Origin: Sphingobacteriales bacterium
GTDB lineage: Bacteria; Bacteroidota; Bacteroidia; Sphingobacteriales; Sphingobacteriaceae
Direction of reading: 5' to 3'
DNA length: 64,000 bases
Assembly: GCA_028288165.1 (NCBI GenBank)
Contig: JAQBOG010000036.1
Coordinates: 75,202-139,201 of the forward strand
The position numbers and the translations under genes were made by a program. The notes under the pieces are model-generated. The model saw only the letters and a list, made by a program, of their open reading frames with translations, had not been told where the DNA came from and made no database searches. This document shows, piece by piece, positions 50,660-59,647 of this stretch (positions are counted from its first letter, which is position 1; the number at the start of each line of letters is the position of its first letter).

Positions 50660-51949
50660 TTACGAATTCATAATCTCCTCTATATCACCAGCTTCAATAG
50701 GTATGTCTGCCATTAAGTCTACATTGCCATCTTCAGTAATCAGTATATTGTTTTCTAACCTAATTCCCAACCCATCCTCCTTTATATAAATCCCTGGCTC
50801 GCATGTTAAAATATTGCCAATTTCAAATGGTTTATATCTGCTTGCAAAATCATGCACATCAATACCTAGATGATGGGAAGTTCCATGCATAAAATACTTC
50901 TTATATAAAGGTAAGTTAGGATCTTGATTAGCAACCTCATTGCGACTTAATAGTCCAAGGTCTATTAGCTTAGACTCCATAACTTTACCCACCTCTTTTT
51001 GATACTCATCCCAGATTGTGCCTGCTAGTAACATCGATTTTGCTTCCTTCATCACATACAAAACAGCATTATACACTTCTTTCTGCCTTTTTGTAAAAAC
51101 ACCTGATACAGGTACAGTTCGGCTTAAATCTGCATTGTAATTGGCGTATTCTGCTCCAAAATCAAATAAAATTGTTTCTCCGCTTGTGCAAATCTGGTTG
51201 TTATCATTGTAATGCAAAATGTTTGCGTTTTCTCCTGAAGCTATAATCGGACTATAAGCATGCCCTGTTGCACCTTGACGGATAAATTCATGGATTATTT
51301 CAGCCTCTATCTCATATTCATTTATTTGGGGTTTTACGAATTTTAAAACTCTGATAAAAGCATCTCTTGTTATATTGCACGCTCTACGAGTTAATAAAAC
51401 CTCGATTTCTGATTTTACTGGTCTTAAATTTTTTAGTATGACTGCCGATCTTTCATAATGATGCAGAGGGTAGTAATTTTTAAGTTCGGTAATGAATCTC
51501 AAATCGCGATACGGCACTTCGTTCGAAAATCTGTCGTTTTCGTTGGTGTTTAGGTAAATATTGTCAGCATAATGGATAATTGAATGGAGTATTATCCAAA
51601 AATCTTCCATCCAAAATATGCTTTCAATGCCTGAGGCTTTCTTTGCAGCTTCCTTTGTGTACTTATGGCCTTCCCAAACTTGTATGTACTCATTTGTTTG
51701 TCTTAAAAACAGTACTTCTTTATATAAAGGATTAGGGCAGTCAGGAAATAAAATTAAAATAGTTTTTTCTTGATCTATTCCTGATAAGTAAAACAAATCA
51801 GCATTTTGTTTGTAATTATAGGTCTGATCGCCGCTTCTTGGAAACTCATCGTTCGAATTAAATATTGCTATTGAGTTGTGTTTAAGTGAGTTATTAAAGT
51901 TTTTACGGTTAAAGCGGAATAAATTATTATCTATGGCAGTGTATTTCAT
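50660..51949 (-). CDS. Xaa-Pro aminopeptidase (M24B)
   Basis: This 429-residue protein has an N-terminal aminopeptidase P domain (about 1-150) and a pita-bread catalytic domain with the five metal ligands in DFGAEYANYNADLSR (Asp, Asp), HGTSHHLGIDVHD (His), CEPGIYI (Glu) and GIRLENNILI (Glu). It removes the N-terminal residue before proline. It has no signal peptide and is likely cytoplasmic. It adds to the several peptide-degrading enzymes in the window. It converges on meaB and diverges from the large OmpA gene. Confidence 0.93.
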   Translation of the reverse strand: MKYTAIDNNLFRFNRKNFNNSLKHNSIAIFNSNDEFPRSGDQTYNYKQNADLFYLSGIDQEKTILILFPDCPNPLYKEVLFLRQTNEYIQVWEGHKYTKEAAKKASGIESIFWMEDFWIILHSIIHYADNIYLNTNENDRFSNEVPYRDLRFITELKNYYPLHHYERSAVILKNLRPVKSEIEVLLTRRACNITRDAFIRVLKFVKPQINEYEIEAEIIHEFIRQGATGHAYSPIIASGENANILHYNDNNQICTSGETILFDFGAEYANYNADLSRTVPVSGVFTKRQKEVYNAVLYVMKEAKSMLLAGTIWDEYQKEVGKVMESKLIDLGLLSRNEVANQDPNLPLYKKYFMHGTSHHLGIDVHDFASRYKPFEIGNILTCEPGIYIKEDGLGIRLENNILITEDGNVDLMADIPIEAGDIEEIMNS

Positions 51950-52029
51950 ATTAGATAAGAAAAGTGATTTAAACGAATATCGGAAAGAAAAGGATTGGTA
52001 GTAGTGGTAATTGGAATAGTATTTGTTAA

Positions 52030-52060
52030 TTTGGTCAAATCAAACTTATGATTATTTTTG
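52030..52060 (+). promoter_or_regulatory. Consensus promoter of the 469-residue OmpA gene
   Basis: TTTG (52030-52033), exactly 19 bases and TATTTTTG (52053-52060) match the Bacteroidota consensus. Transcription should start near 52066, leaving a 5' leader of about 40 bases. This fits a highly expressed outer-membrane protein. Confidence 0.8.
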
Positions 52061-52104
52061 ATAAAAATTACACATTTATAATTGTTAACCTTTAAAAAAA
52101 CAAC

Positions 52105-53514
52105 ATGAATTATTCTACAATTAAAAAAACCGCTATGCTTTCGTTAGTAGCTGCGCTGGGCTTTACCGCCTCTTCACAAGCACAGGATTCTACGGCAGTA
52201 GCGGCAAGCTCCACTGCTAAAGTATTTGGCGGCCGAGCGCAGTACAGAACTTGGTCTATAGGTGTTAATGCTGGTATTTTACAACCAGTTGTATTAACAG
52301 GTGGATCAAACGATTTCGCTAATTGGAAACCAGCTTTGGGTTATGGATTAACTATTCGTAAACAATTTGGACACGTATTCGGCTTGGAGTTAGCGGGATT
52401 AAGAGGAACTCTTAAAGGTTCAAATGAAACGGCAAACAACCCAAATGATGTACTTACTGGAAGACCAGCTTCTTTTGAAACTGATTTAGGTTACCAAGCA
52501 ACTTTAATGGGTTATTTCAACTTAGCTAGTATCAATTTCTTAAAACGTGAAAATAGCGTTGATTTAATTTTTAAAGCTGGTTACGGTATTGCAGGATATA
52601 ATCCAGCATTAAACGGAGCTGCACATGTTAGCAATCATGGCGATAACAAAGATGGTAAATACATTAAAGAGCAAGTTTTCCCGATTGGATTAGCTGCTAA
52701 ATTTAAAATTTCTGAGCGTGTTAACTTTGACTTAGGTTATAACCAATACTTCCTTGATGGTGATAATTTAGATGGAGTATACCTTAAAGGAGGTTCTTCT
52801 AAAGATAAATATTCTTACGGTTACGCTGGTTTAGAATTCTCTTTAGGATCAACTGCTAAACCTAACATTGATTTCGTTAACCCGATCGCTGTTATGTATG
52901 ATGAGTTGAAAGATCCTACATTGCGTCAAGAAGTTGAAGCTTTAAAAGGTCGTGTTACAACTGTTGAAACAACTGTTAATGATCTGTTGAAAGATACTGA
53001 TGGTGATGGTGTTGCTGATAAATTAGACAAATGCCCTAACACAGAGGCTGGTGTTAAAGTTGACGGTTCTGGTTGCCCACTTGATACTGATCAAGATGGT
53101 GTTGTAGATTCAAAAGATAGCTGCCCAACTGAAAAAGGAACAGCAGAAATGAACGGTTGCCCAGCTATGGGAACTGCTACAATGAGCGGATACGATAACA
53201 TTCAGTTTGAGTTTAACTCTTCTGTGTTAAGAACTTCTGCTTATCCATCTTTAGATAAATTATCTGCTGATTTAAGAGCCGGTACTGCTAAACGTGTTCA
53301 ATTAGATGGTCACGCTTCTGCTGAAGGTACTGATGAGTATAACATGCAATTGTCTAAAGACAGAGCTAATTCAGTTAAAACTTACTTAGTTAATTCTGGT
53401 GTTGCTGCTAGCAAAATCGCTACAAAAGGATACGGTGAAAGCCGCCCAATTGCTTCTAACACAACTGAAGAAGGTCGTTCTAAAAACCGTCGTGTTGAAT
53501 TTAGAAAACAATAA
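52105..53514 (+). CDS. Major OmpA-family outer-membrane protein with TSP3 repeats
   Basis: This 469-residue protein has a signal peptide (about 1-26) and an N-terminal beta-barrel-like domain (about 45-255) rich in aromatic and Gly residues. A short coiled-coil follows (about 270-295), then two calcium-binding TSP3 repeats with DTDGDGVADKLDKCP. The C-terminal OmpA domain (about 360-469) carries GHASAEGTDEYN and SKNRRVEFRKQ for peptidoglycan binding. It is a Bacteroidota-type major porin-like protein. It has a full consensus promoter and a strong terminator, so it stands alone. The other TSP3/OmpA protein, at 17.5 kb, lacks the barrel. Confidence 0.95.
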   Translation: MNYSTIKKTAMLSLVAALGFTASSQAQDSTAVAASSTAKVFGGRAQYRTWSIGVNAGILQPVVLTGGSNDFANWKPALGYGLTIRKQFGHVFGLELAGLRGTLKGSNETANNPNDVLTGRPASFETDLGYQATLMGYFNLASINFLKRENSVDLIFKAGYGIAGYNPALNGAAHVSNHGDNKDGKYIKEQVFPIGLAAKFKISERVNFDLGYNQYFLDGDNLDGVYLKGGSSKDKYSYGYAGLEFSLGSTAKPNIDFVNPIAVMYDELKDPTLRQEVEALKGRVTTVETTVNDLLKDTDGDGVADKLDKCPNTEAGVKVDGSGCPLDTDQDGVVDSKDSCPTEKGTAEMNGCPAMGTATMSGYDNIQFEFNSSVLRTSAYPSLDKLSADLRAGTAKRVQLDGHASAEGTDEYNMQLSKDRANSVKTYLVNSGVAASKIATKGYGESRPIASNTTEEGRSKNRRVEFRKQ

Positions 53515-53539
53515 CAATATTGTTAATAAGCATATTGTA

Positions 53540-53575
53540 AAAAATAGTCCCGGTATTCGCCGGGGCTATTTTTTT
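53540..53575 (+). terminator. Intrinsic terminator of the 469-residue OmpA gene
   Basis: ATAGTCCCGG (53544-53553) pairs with CCGGGGCTAT (53560-53569), with one G-T pair and added A-T pairs outside, followed by a T-run. Confidence 0.9.
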
Positions 53576-53592
53576 GTTTATAAATTTGAGAT

Positions 53593-53733
53593 ATGTACTT
53601 CTTCAGGAAAAAGAATCCTAATCAACCCACAAACTTTAATCTGCGAGTAATGCATGCTATTAATGCTATAGCTATTATTATGTTTCTTGTGGGTATTCTT
53701 TATAAGCTGATTGATTGGTTCATTTTAAAGTGA
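53593..53733 (+). CDS. Small membrane protein (46 aa, DUF6728-like)
   Basis: An ATG directly after an in-frame stop opens 46 codons. The N-terminus FFRKKNPNQPTNFNLRVMH is basic, and a single membrane span (about 24-40, AIAIIMFLVGILYKLI) follows. It resembles short proteins I recall as DUF6728 in Sphingobacteriaceae. It lies just past the OmpA terminator and 35 bases ahead of ridA, so it could be the first gene of ridA-EamA. Function unknown. Confidence 0.65.
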   Translation: MYFFRKKNPNQPTNFNLRVMHAINAIAIIMFLVGILYKLIDWFILK

Positions 53734-53768
53734 TTTACAAATGCTGATCTATAGCTAAGACAGAATCT

Positions 53769-54149
53769 ATGAAAAAAATAATCAATACCTCATCTGCGCC
53801 TGAACCTATTGGCCCTTATAGCCAAGCAGTTCAAGCAGGTAATTTCTTGTTTATTTCTGGCCAGATAGCAATTGATCCTAAGACAAATGAACTTAGGATT
53901 GAGGATATAGAAACAGAGACAAAACAGGTAATGGAAAATTTAAAGCAAGTTTTATTAGCTGGAGGCTTTGAATTTGAGCATATCATAAAATCGACCATCT
54001 TTCTTATTGATATGAAGCAATTCGGACAAATTAATGCCATTTATGGTAGTTATTTTAATTTAGAATTTCCTGCCCGTGAAACTGTAGAAGTGTCAGGTTT
54101 GCCAAAAGGTGTTCATGTGGAAATTTCGGTGGTTGCATATAAGCCATGA
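53769..54149 (+). CDS. ridA: RidA family enamine/imine deaminase
   Basis: This 126-residue protein has PIGPYSQAVQAGNFLFISGQ at its start and the catalytic Arg in FPARETVEVSGLP, with VHVEISVVAY at the C-terminus. It forms a trimer and hydrolyses reactive 2-aminoacrylate and related imines made by PLP enzymes. Its TGA overlaps the start of the EamA transporter gene as ATGA, so they are co-translated. Confidence 0.94.
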   Translation: MKKIINTSSAPEPIGPYSQAVQAGNFLFISGQIAIDPKTNELRIEDIETETKQVMENLKQVLLAGGFEFEHIIKSTIFLIDMKQFGQINAIYGSYFNLEFPARETVEVSGLPKGVHVEISVVAYKP

Positions 54150-55075
54150 TATTGCTGAAATTAAAAACACATAAATATATTCTGGCTGCTATAGTATCCA
54201 CGTTAATGTGGGGCTTCTTTTCAATTCCTCTTCGTAATTTACAACACTACCCTTCTGATCAAATATTACTTTACCGCATATATTCCTCACTAATATTTAC
54301 TTGGATTATTATGCTTTTGTTCAGAAGGAAACAAATGAAAGCAGATTTGCTATTTATTAAGGCATTGTCAGGTATTAAAAAGCGAAATTTATACCTCTTA
54401 GTAATGGCTGCTGGCTTTTTGATAACAGGTAATTGGTTTTCGTTTATCTATGCCGTTAATCACATTAATTTACAATCAGCAGCGTTTGCTTACATGGTTT
54501 GTCCGTTAATAACGGCCTTCGGGGGATTTTTGATTTTAAAGGAGGATTTATCCAGATTGAAGATGATGGCAATGTGTATCGCTTTAATCAGTGTTTTTTT
54601 ATTGGGCAAGGGATCAATCAATCATTTGCTATGGTCTATATTTATTGCTACGCTCTATGCTTTTTATCTCATTATTCAAAGGGTGGTTACAAATCTGGAT
54701 AAGTTTAATATGCTTGGAATTCAATTAGTGATTTCGTCCTTATTGTCATTCCCATTATATTTTTTTAATCATTACGTTTTTGTAACAGACGTTTACTTTT
54801 GGATCAATATTGTTATCATATCCATTGTATTCACCATTGTTCCGCTTTTTTTAAGCCTGTATGCACTTATCGGAATTCCCTCTTCTACTTTAGGTATAAT
54901 CATTTATTTAAACCCCATCGTTTCTTTTGCTGTTGCATTTTTATACTTCAATGAAAGTATTTCACTATATCAGATAGGAGCATACACGTTGTTACTTTTT
55001 GCTGTGATCGTATTCAACTGGAATATGATTTATTCGTTTAGCAAAAGATTTAGTAAGCCTATAACTGCAAATTAA
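54146..55075 (+). CDS. EamA-family drug/metabolite transporter (RarD-like)
   Basis: This 309-residue protein has ten hydrophobic spans and the doubled EamA pattern, with STLMWGFFSIPLRNL at the start and SSTLGIIIYLNPIVSFAVAFLYFNESIS in the second half (read as two conserved stretches). It is a DMT-superfamily exporter or permease, similar in arrangement to RarD. The substrate is unknown, but coupling with ridA might suggest amino-acid or amine export. It precedes recG by 21 bases. Confidence 0.88.
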   Translation: MILLKLKTHKYILAAIVSTLMWGFFSIPLRNLQHYPSDQILLYRIYSSLIFTWIIMLLFRRKQMKADLLFIKALSGIKKRNLYLLVMAAGFLITGNWFSFIYAVNHINLQSAAFAYMVCPLITAFGGFLILKEDLSRLKMMAMCIALISVFLLGKGSINHLLWSIFIATLYAFYLIIQRVVTNLDKFNMLGIQLVISSLLSFPLYFFNHYVFVTDVYFWINIVIISIVFTIVPLFLSLYALIGIPSSTLGIIIYLNPIVSFAVAFLYFNESISLYQIGAYTLLLFAVIVFNWNMIYSFSKRFSKPITAN

Positions 55076-55096
55076 ACTCACGTTAACTGCAGGATT

Positions 55097-57190
55097 ATGC
55101 TAAAAACTCCGATCGAATATCTTAAAGGTGTAGGCACGCAAAGGGCAGATGTTTTAAAAAAGGAACTTGGGATATACACTTATCAGAACTTATTAGTTCA
55201 TTATCCTTTTAGGTACATCGATCGAACCAAGTATTATAAAATTAAAGATCTAACGGGCGACTTACCAGCTGTGCAGGTGCTCGTACGTGTTTTTCACAAA
55301 GAGATTATTGGGGAAAAACACACTAAACGATTGGTTGTTAAAGTTAAAGATGATACTGGAAGCATTGAACTTGTTTGGTTCCAAGGCATAAAATGGATTG
55401 ATAAAAATGTGAATATCGGTGCTGCTTTTATCGTGTTCGGGAAACCAACTGTTTTTAACAACCGAATATCAATATCTCACCCAGAATTAGAATTATATAA
55501 TCCTAAGATAAAAAAAGAAGGGAACTTAACACTTCAACCTGTCTATAACTCCACGGAGAAATTAAAAATGTTCTCATTGGATACAAAAGGAATTCAAAAG
55601 CTCCTTGCCTCATTACTTGAAGCTTGTGTACATGAAATCGAAGAGTCATTGCCCCAATATATTTTAGTAAAACATTCTTTGCTTGGTAAGCAAGAGGCGG
55701 TTCTCAATATCCACTTTCCGAAAGATGTGAAATCATTGACGTTGGCTCAAAGACGGCTTAAATTCGATGAACTTTTTTTTATTCAACTAAAGCTTTTAAA
55801 AAATAAACTCCTTCGAGTTCAGAAATTTAAGGGAGTGGTGTTTGATAAGGTTGGTGAAAAATTTAACAGGTTTTATTCCGAAATGTTACCCTTTGAATTA
55901 ACAAATGCACAAAAAAGAGTTTTAAAGGAGATTCGAATAGATACTCAAAGAGGCGTTCAAACCAATCGATTGTTACAAGGTGATGTTGGAAGTGGCAAAA
56001 CCGTTGTCGCTTTAATGAGTATGTTGCTTGCAATTGATAATGGTTATCAAGCATGTATAATGGCCCCAACGGAAATCTTGGCACAACAACACTATACGTC
56101 TATAAAGAATTTGGTGGGCAACAATTTTGCCAACCTTGAAATACTCACAGGTTCAACACGTAAAAAGAACCGACCTGATATTCACTCAAGGTTAGAAAAT
56201 GGAGAGATCAATATTCTTGTAGGCACCCATGCACTAATAGAAGAATCTGTTAAATTTTTGAAATTGGGTTTAGTAGTAATTGATGAGCAGCATCGGTTCG
56301 GTGTGGAACAACGGGCCAAATTATGGAAGAAGAACAGTATTCCTCCCCATGTTTTGGTGATGACTGCCACCCCTATTCCCAGAACACTAGCAATGACTCT
56401 TTATGGCGACCTGGATGTATCGGTTATTGATGAATTACCTGCGGGGAGAAAACCAATTAAGACCATTCACTTATATGACAGCCAGCGTTTGAGGATGTAT
56501 GGTTTCATGCGGGAAGAGATAGCAAAGGGCCGGCAGGTTTATATTGTTTATCCCTTAATAAAGGAAAGTGAAAAACTTGATCTTCTTCATTTAGAAGCGG
56601 GGATTGAAGAAATTTCACACGTGTTTCCGTTACCGAATTATTTTATAAGTATTGTTCATGGCAAATTATCTGCTAAAGATAAAACATCAGAAATGGAACG
56701 TTTTATAAATGGAAAAACTCAAATAATGGTTGCCACCACTGTTATAGAAGTGGGGGTAAATGTTCCGAATGCTAGTGTTATGATCATAGAGAATGCGGAA
56801 AGGTTTGGTTTGTCGCAATTACACCAGCTACGCGGAAGAGTTGGACGTGGTGCCGAGCAGTCATTTTGTATTTTAATGTCTGGAAGCAAGTTAAGCAAAG
56901 ACGCTAAAACCAGGTTAGAAACAATGGTTAGAACAAACGACGGCTTTGAGATATCTGAAATTGATTTACAATTGAGAGGCCCGGGAAACATTGAGGGAAC
57001 CCAGCAAAGTGGCGTGCTTGATTTAAAATTGGCAGACCTTGCTTTAGATCAAAACCTCTTAATGGAGGCCAGGCAATCGGTTATTGAGATATTTGAACAA
57101 GATCCTTACTTAACAAATACAGAGAATAAAATTTTAAACCATTATTTTGAGGCGAAAAAGCAAGGAATAAGTTGGGATAAGATCTCTTAA
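55097..57190 (+). CDS. recG: ATP-dependent DNA helicase RecG
   Basis: This 697-residue protein has an N-terminal wedge (OB-fold) domain. The helicase motifs are Walker A GDVGSGKTVV, MAPTEILAQQH, VVIDEQHRFG (DEQH-type box), TATPIPRTLA, VATTVIEVGVNVP and LRGRVGRG. It unwinds branched DNA and reverses stalled replication forks. The close spacing after the EamA gene suggests one mRNA ridA-EamA-recG. Confidence 0.97.
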   Translation: MLKTPIEYLKGVGTQRADVLKKELGIYTYQNLLVHYPFRYIDRTKYYKIKDLTGDLPAVQVLVRVFHKEIIGEKHTKRLVVKVKDDTGSIELVWFQGIKWIDKNVNIGAAFIVFGKPTVFNNRISISHPELELYNPKIKKEGNLTLQPVYNSTEKLKMFSLDTKGIQKLLASLLEACVHEIEESLPQYILVKHSLLGKQEAVLNIHFPKDVKSLTLAQRRLKFDELFFIQLKLLKNKLLRVQKFKGVVFDKVGEKFNRFYSEMLPFELTNAQKRVLKEIRIDTQRGVQTNRLLQGDVGSGKTVVALMSMLLAIDNGYQACIMAPTEILAQQHYTSIKNLVGNNFANLEILTGSTRKKNRPDIHSRLENGEINILVGTHALIEESVKFLKLGLVVIDEQHRFGVEQRAKLWKKNSIPPHVLVMTATPIPRTLAMTLYGDLDVSVIDELPAGRKPIKTIHLYDSQRLRMYGFMREEIAKGRQVYIVYPLIKESEKLDLLHLEAGIEEISHVFPLPNYFISIVHGKLSAKDKTSEMERFINGKTQIMVATTVIEVGVNVPNASVMIIENAERFGLSQLHQLRGRVGRGAEQSFCILMSGSKLSKDAKTRLETMVRTNDGFEISEIDLQLRGPGNIEGTQQSGVLDLKLADLALDQNLLMEARQSVIEIFEQDPYLTNTENKILNHYFEAKKQGISWDKIS

Positions 57191-57218
57191 TAGAAAACAA
57201 CGCATTAACAATCTGTCA

Positions 57219-57308
57219 ATGAAAATAGCTTTTTTCTTTTTTGGAATTTTTGTACTGTGTACTAATACTGCTTTTCCCAAAGTGATTCAGTGTCTGTCTA
57301 TTAATTGA
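57219..57308 (+). CDS. Possible very small exported peptide (29 aa)
   Basis: An ATG opens 29 codons with a hydrophobic, signal-like N-terminus (KIAFFFFGIFVL) and stops just before the MFS gene. There is no family I recognise. It may be chance coding in an AT-rich gap, so confidence is low. Confidence 0.2.
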   Translation: MKIAFFFFGIFVLCTNTAFPKVIQCLSIN

Positions 57309-57313
57309 TAAAT

Positions 57314-58573
57314 ATGGATTCAATTAGAAAGGACCCTTTTATTGCGTTAAGATTTAAAGAGTTTAGGTCTTATATCGGGATGCGATTCTTTTTGACTTTC
57401 GCTTTCCAAATTCAAGCGGTAGTAATTGGCTGGCATATTTATAGTTTAACCAAAGACCCATTTTCGTTGGGTTTAATAGGGTTAGCTGAAGCTATCCCAG
57501 CTATTTCAATTGCTCTATATGCTGGATATGTAGCTGATAAGTCTGATAAAAAAAAATTATTGGTTTGGGTAATTTCACTAATGGCTCTTTGTTCACTAGT
57601 TCTTTTTTGGATAACATTGCCAGAAAATATCAATCATATCTCCGCTAAGGCTTCTATTCCGATCATGTACATTATGATTTTTGGAATAGGTATGGCCAGA
57701 GGGTTTTATGCACCCGCCTCATTCTCATTAATGGCTCAGATCATTCCTCGAGAACATTATGGTAATTCATCCACATGGAACAGTGGTAGTTGGCAAACAG
57801 CATCTATTTTGGGTCCTGCAGTTGGTGGTTTACTTTATGGATTTGCAGGAGTAACAACCTGCTTTACAATTATTCTAGTATTTATTGCTGTTGCATTAGT
57901 TTTTGTTGTGTTCTTTGTTTCCTTGAAGCCACCTCAATACATCCCGAAAGAAAATATTTTTGATAGTTTATCAGAGGGTATCAGCTTTGTGTTTAAAAGC
58001 AAAATGCTTTTAGGTGCATTGAGCTTAGATCTATTTTCTGTTTTTTTTGGCGGAGCTGTAGCGCTGATGCCAGTTTTTGCCAATGATATTTTAAAAGTTG
58101 GCGCAGAAGGGCTAGGAATAATGAGAGCCGCACCTGCACTGGGAGCAGTAATCACCATGTTTTCAATGGCAAAATACTCACCTATGGGCAAGCCCTGGAG
58201 AAATTTATTGTTTGCAGTAATGGGGTTTGGCTTGTCGATAATTGCCTTTGGCTTGTCGCGAAATTTTTATTTATCTCTTGTATTTTTATTTTGCGAAGGA
58301 GCATTTGATAGTGTAAGTGTGATTATCCGATCAACTATCTTACAAGTTTTAACTCCTGAAGATATGCGAGGTCGCGTTTCGGCAGTAAATTCAATGTTTA
58401 TTGGTTCATCAAATGAAATCGGAGCTTTTGAGTCGGGTGCTGCCGCTAAATTGATGGGAACCATTCCTTCGGTATTGTTTGGAGGAACTATGACCTTATT
58501 AGTTGTTACAATTACTTATTTCAAAACCAAGAAGCTAATTCCGCTTAGCTTAAAAGAAATTCATCCTCATTAA
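57314..58573 (+). CDS. MFS transporter (EntS-like, MFS_3)
   Basis: The ATG at 57314 gives 419 residues; an upstream TTG adds three residues and is less likely. There are twelve hydrophobic spans with a LYAGYVADKSDKKKLL loop (an A-type MFS motif between spans 2 and 3) and the RGRVSAVNSMFIGSSNEIGAFESG region. It resembles EntS-type siderophore exporters (MFS_3), but the substrate is not shown. No siderophore genes are near. A terminator that may serve both convergent genes follows at 58.8 kb. Confidence 0.88.
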   Translation: MDSIRKDPFIALRFKEFRSYIGMRFFLTFAFQIQAVVIGWHIYSLTKDPFSLGLIGLAEAIPAISIALYAGYVADKSDKKKLLVWVISLMALCSLVLFWITLPENINHISAKASIPIMYIMIFGIGMARGFYAPASFSLMAQIIPREHYGNSSTWNSGSWQTASILGPAVGGLLYGFAGVTTCFTIILVFIAVALVFVVFFVSLKPPQYIPKENIFDSLSEGISFVFKSKMLLGALSLDLFSVFFGGAVALMPVFANDILKVGAEGLGIMRAAPALGAVITMFSMAKYSPMGKPWRNLLFAVMGFGLSIIAFGLSRNFYLSLVFLFCEGAFDSVSVIIRSTILQVLTPEDMRGRVSAVNSMFIGSSNEIGAFESGAAAKLMGTIPSVLFGGTMTLLVVTITYFKTKKLIPLSLKEIHPH

Positions 58574-58670
58574 ATGATTTTATTTACCTGACTACGTGTG
58601 AAGCTGATTTGGTTCTGGTCACAAAAAGTTGGTAAAATTTTAGGGCGAATGTATTGGCGATTGCCAGTTT

Positions 58671-58750
58671 GCGTTAGGTATTGGCGTGAAAATCCTTTTT
58701 GCCCCTATCGCAAAAAGATTGCAACAGAAAGACCGCCCGAACGCCCAAAA
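58671..58750 (-). repeat. Nested palindromic dispersed repeat, copy 3
   Basis: On the plus strand it begins GCGTTAGGTATTGG and ends ACCGCCCGAACGCCCAAAA, so it is inverted relative to copies 1 and 4. The inner stem is CTTTTTGC / GCAAAAAG with a different loop. It lies between the MFS gene stop and the convergent lipoprotein gene. Confidence 0.88.
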
Positions 58751-58780
58751 CCGATTATAAGTGAAATTTAGATATTAAGT

Positions 58781-58810
58781 AAAAATGCTCCAACGTTAAG
58801 GAGCATTTTT
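58781..58810. terminator. Bidirectional terminator between MFS and lipoprotein genes
   Basis: AAAAATGCTCC (58781-58791) pairs perfectly with GGAGCATTTTT (58800-58810). The T-runs on both strands let it serve the convergent genes on each side. Confidence 0.88.
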
Positions 58811-58843
58811 GTAGATGTCATTAGAAGTGATTGTGCCAACAAA

Positions 58844-59113
58844 TTATTTTCTGGAAGAAGTATCGGTACTTGCGCCACCTACATTTGTCCCAGTACCTTC
58901 ACCGGCTCCTTGACCAGATCCAGTACTAACTCCTTTATTCGTAGTATCTGCAAGTGTAGTATCCATATTGTTCATGCTACTGCCTGTAGTATCCATGTTC
59001 GTGTTGCCACCAACTCCCGAATCGCCTGTTTCTGACCCACTCTTGTTAGAATTACATGCCGAGAACGCTAGTCCGGCCCATAAAATTAATGTTGCAAATT
59101 TTAATGTTTTCAT
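58844..59113 (-). CDS. Small Gly/Ser/Thr-rich lipoprotein
   Basis: The Met at 59113 gives 89 residues with a lipobox (AFSAC); a longer frame upstream adds 15 residues before the signal. The rest is low-complexity, rich in Gly, Ser, Thr, Asp and Asn (NTNMDTTGSSMNNMDTT). It has no known family and probably little fold. It sits next to a second lipoprotein of similar composition (59.2-59.5 kb), and the two may be paralogues that have diverged by repeat change. Confidence 0.7.
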   Translation of the reverse strand: MKTLKFATLILWAGLAFSACNSNKSGSETGDSGVGGNTNMDTTGSSMNNMDTTLADTTNKGVSTGSGQGAGEGTGTNVGGASTDTSSRK

Positions 59114-59170
59114 AATAGATGTGTTTTGTTCATAATGTTTTTCAAAAAATATCCCCAATAAAATTGTACC

Positions 59171-59202
59171 AAAAAAACCCCGCTAAAAACTTAACGGGGT
59201 TT
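59171..59202 (-). terminator. Intrinsic terminator of the Thr/Gly repeat lipoprotein gene
   Basis: AAACCCCG (59175-59182) pairs with CGGGGTTT (59195-59202). On the minus strand a T-run follows. It separates the two small lipoprotein genes. Confidence 0.85.
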
Positions 59203-59232
59203 AATTTATTGATTAAACAAGAAACTACTTCC

Positions 59233-59466
59233 TTATTTTGGAGTGTTAGTAGTATCAGTTGTTGTACCAGTACCTGTTCCGGTAGTTCCGGTGCCAGTAC
59301 TTGTGGTGTCAGTTGTGGTACCAGTACCTGTTCCGGTAGTACCAGAAGTTCCTGTTGTTGTAGTTGTGTCAGTACTTACTGATCCGGTTGAACCTTCTTG
59401 AGTTGTCCCACAACTGCTAATGGCTAATGATGCGAATAATATGATCGCTAAGAATTTTAATTTCAT
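59233..59466 (-). CDS. Small Thr/Gly-repeat lipoprotein
   Basis: This 77-residue protein has a lipoprotein signal (LAISSC). The rest is Thr/Gly/Ser repeats, with an 18-residue unit GTTGTGTGTTTDTT(S/N) present twice, matching a 54-base tandem duplication in the DNA. There is no known domain. Such proteins are probably extended surface tethers. A terminator follows, then the other small lipoprotein gene on the same strand. Confidence 0.72.
   Translation of the reverse strand: MKLKFLAIILFASLAISSCGTTQEGSTGSVSTDTTTTTGTSGTTGTGTGTTTDTTSTGTGTTGTGTGTTTDTTNTPK
59252..59353. repeat. 54-base tandem repeat in the Thr/Gly lipoprotein gene
   Basis: A unit of 54 bases with GTACCAGTACCTGTTCCGG starts at 59252 and again at 59306. 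The two copies differ at only a few positions. The period is 18 codons, so reading frame is kept; such repeats can gain or lose units by slippage. Confidence 0.8.
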
Positions 59467-59647
59467 AATAGGTGCTTTTTAATTAATTTATTACCATCAC
59501 ATAATGCGATGATATAACATCTTAATCCCGGCAGGAATATGTAAAAATTATGCCAAAAAGCCTTTAATTGTGAAACTGCTAAAAAAATGTGGTTAAAAGT
59601 TACATAAGTGTAAACTCTGGAATAGCCGGAGTCTACACTAGCATTTG

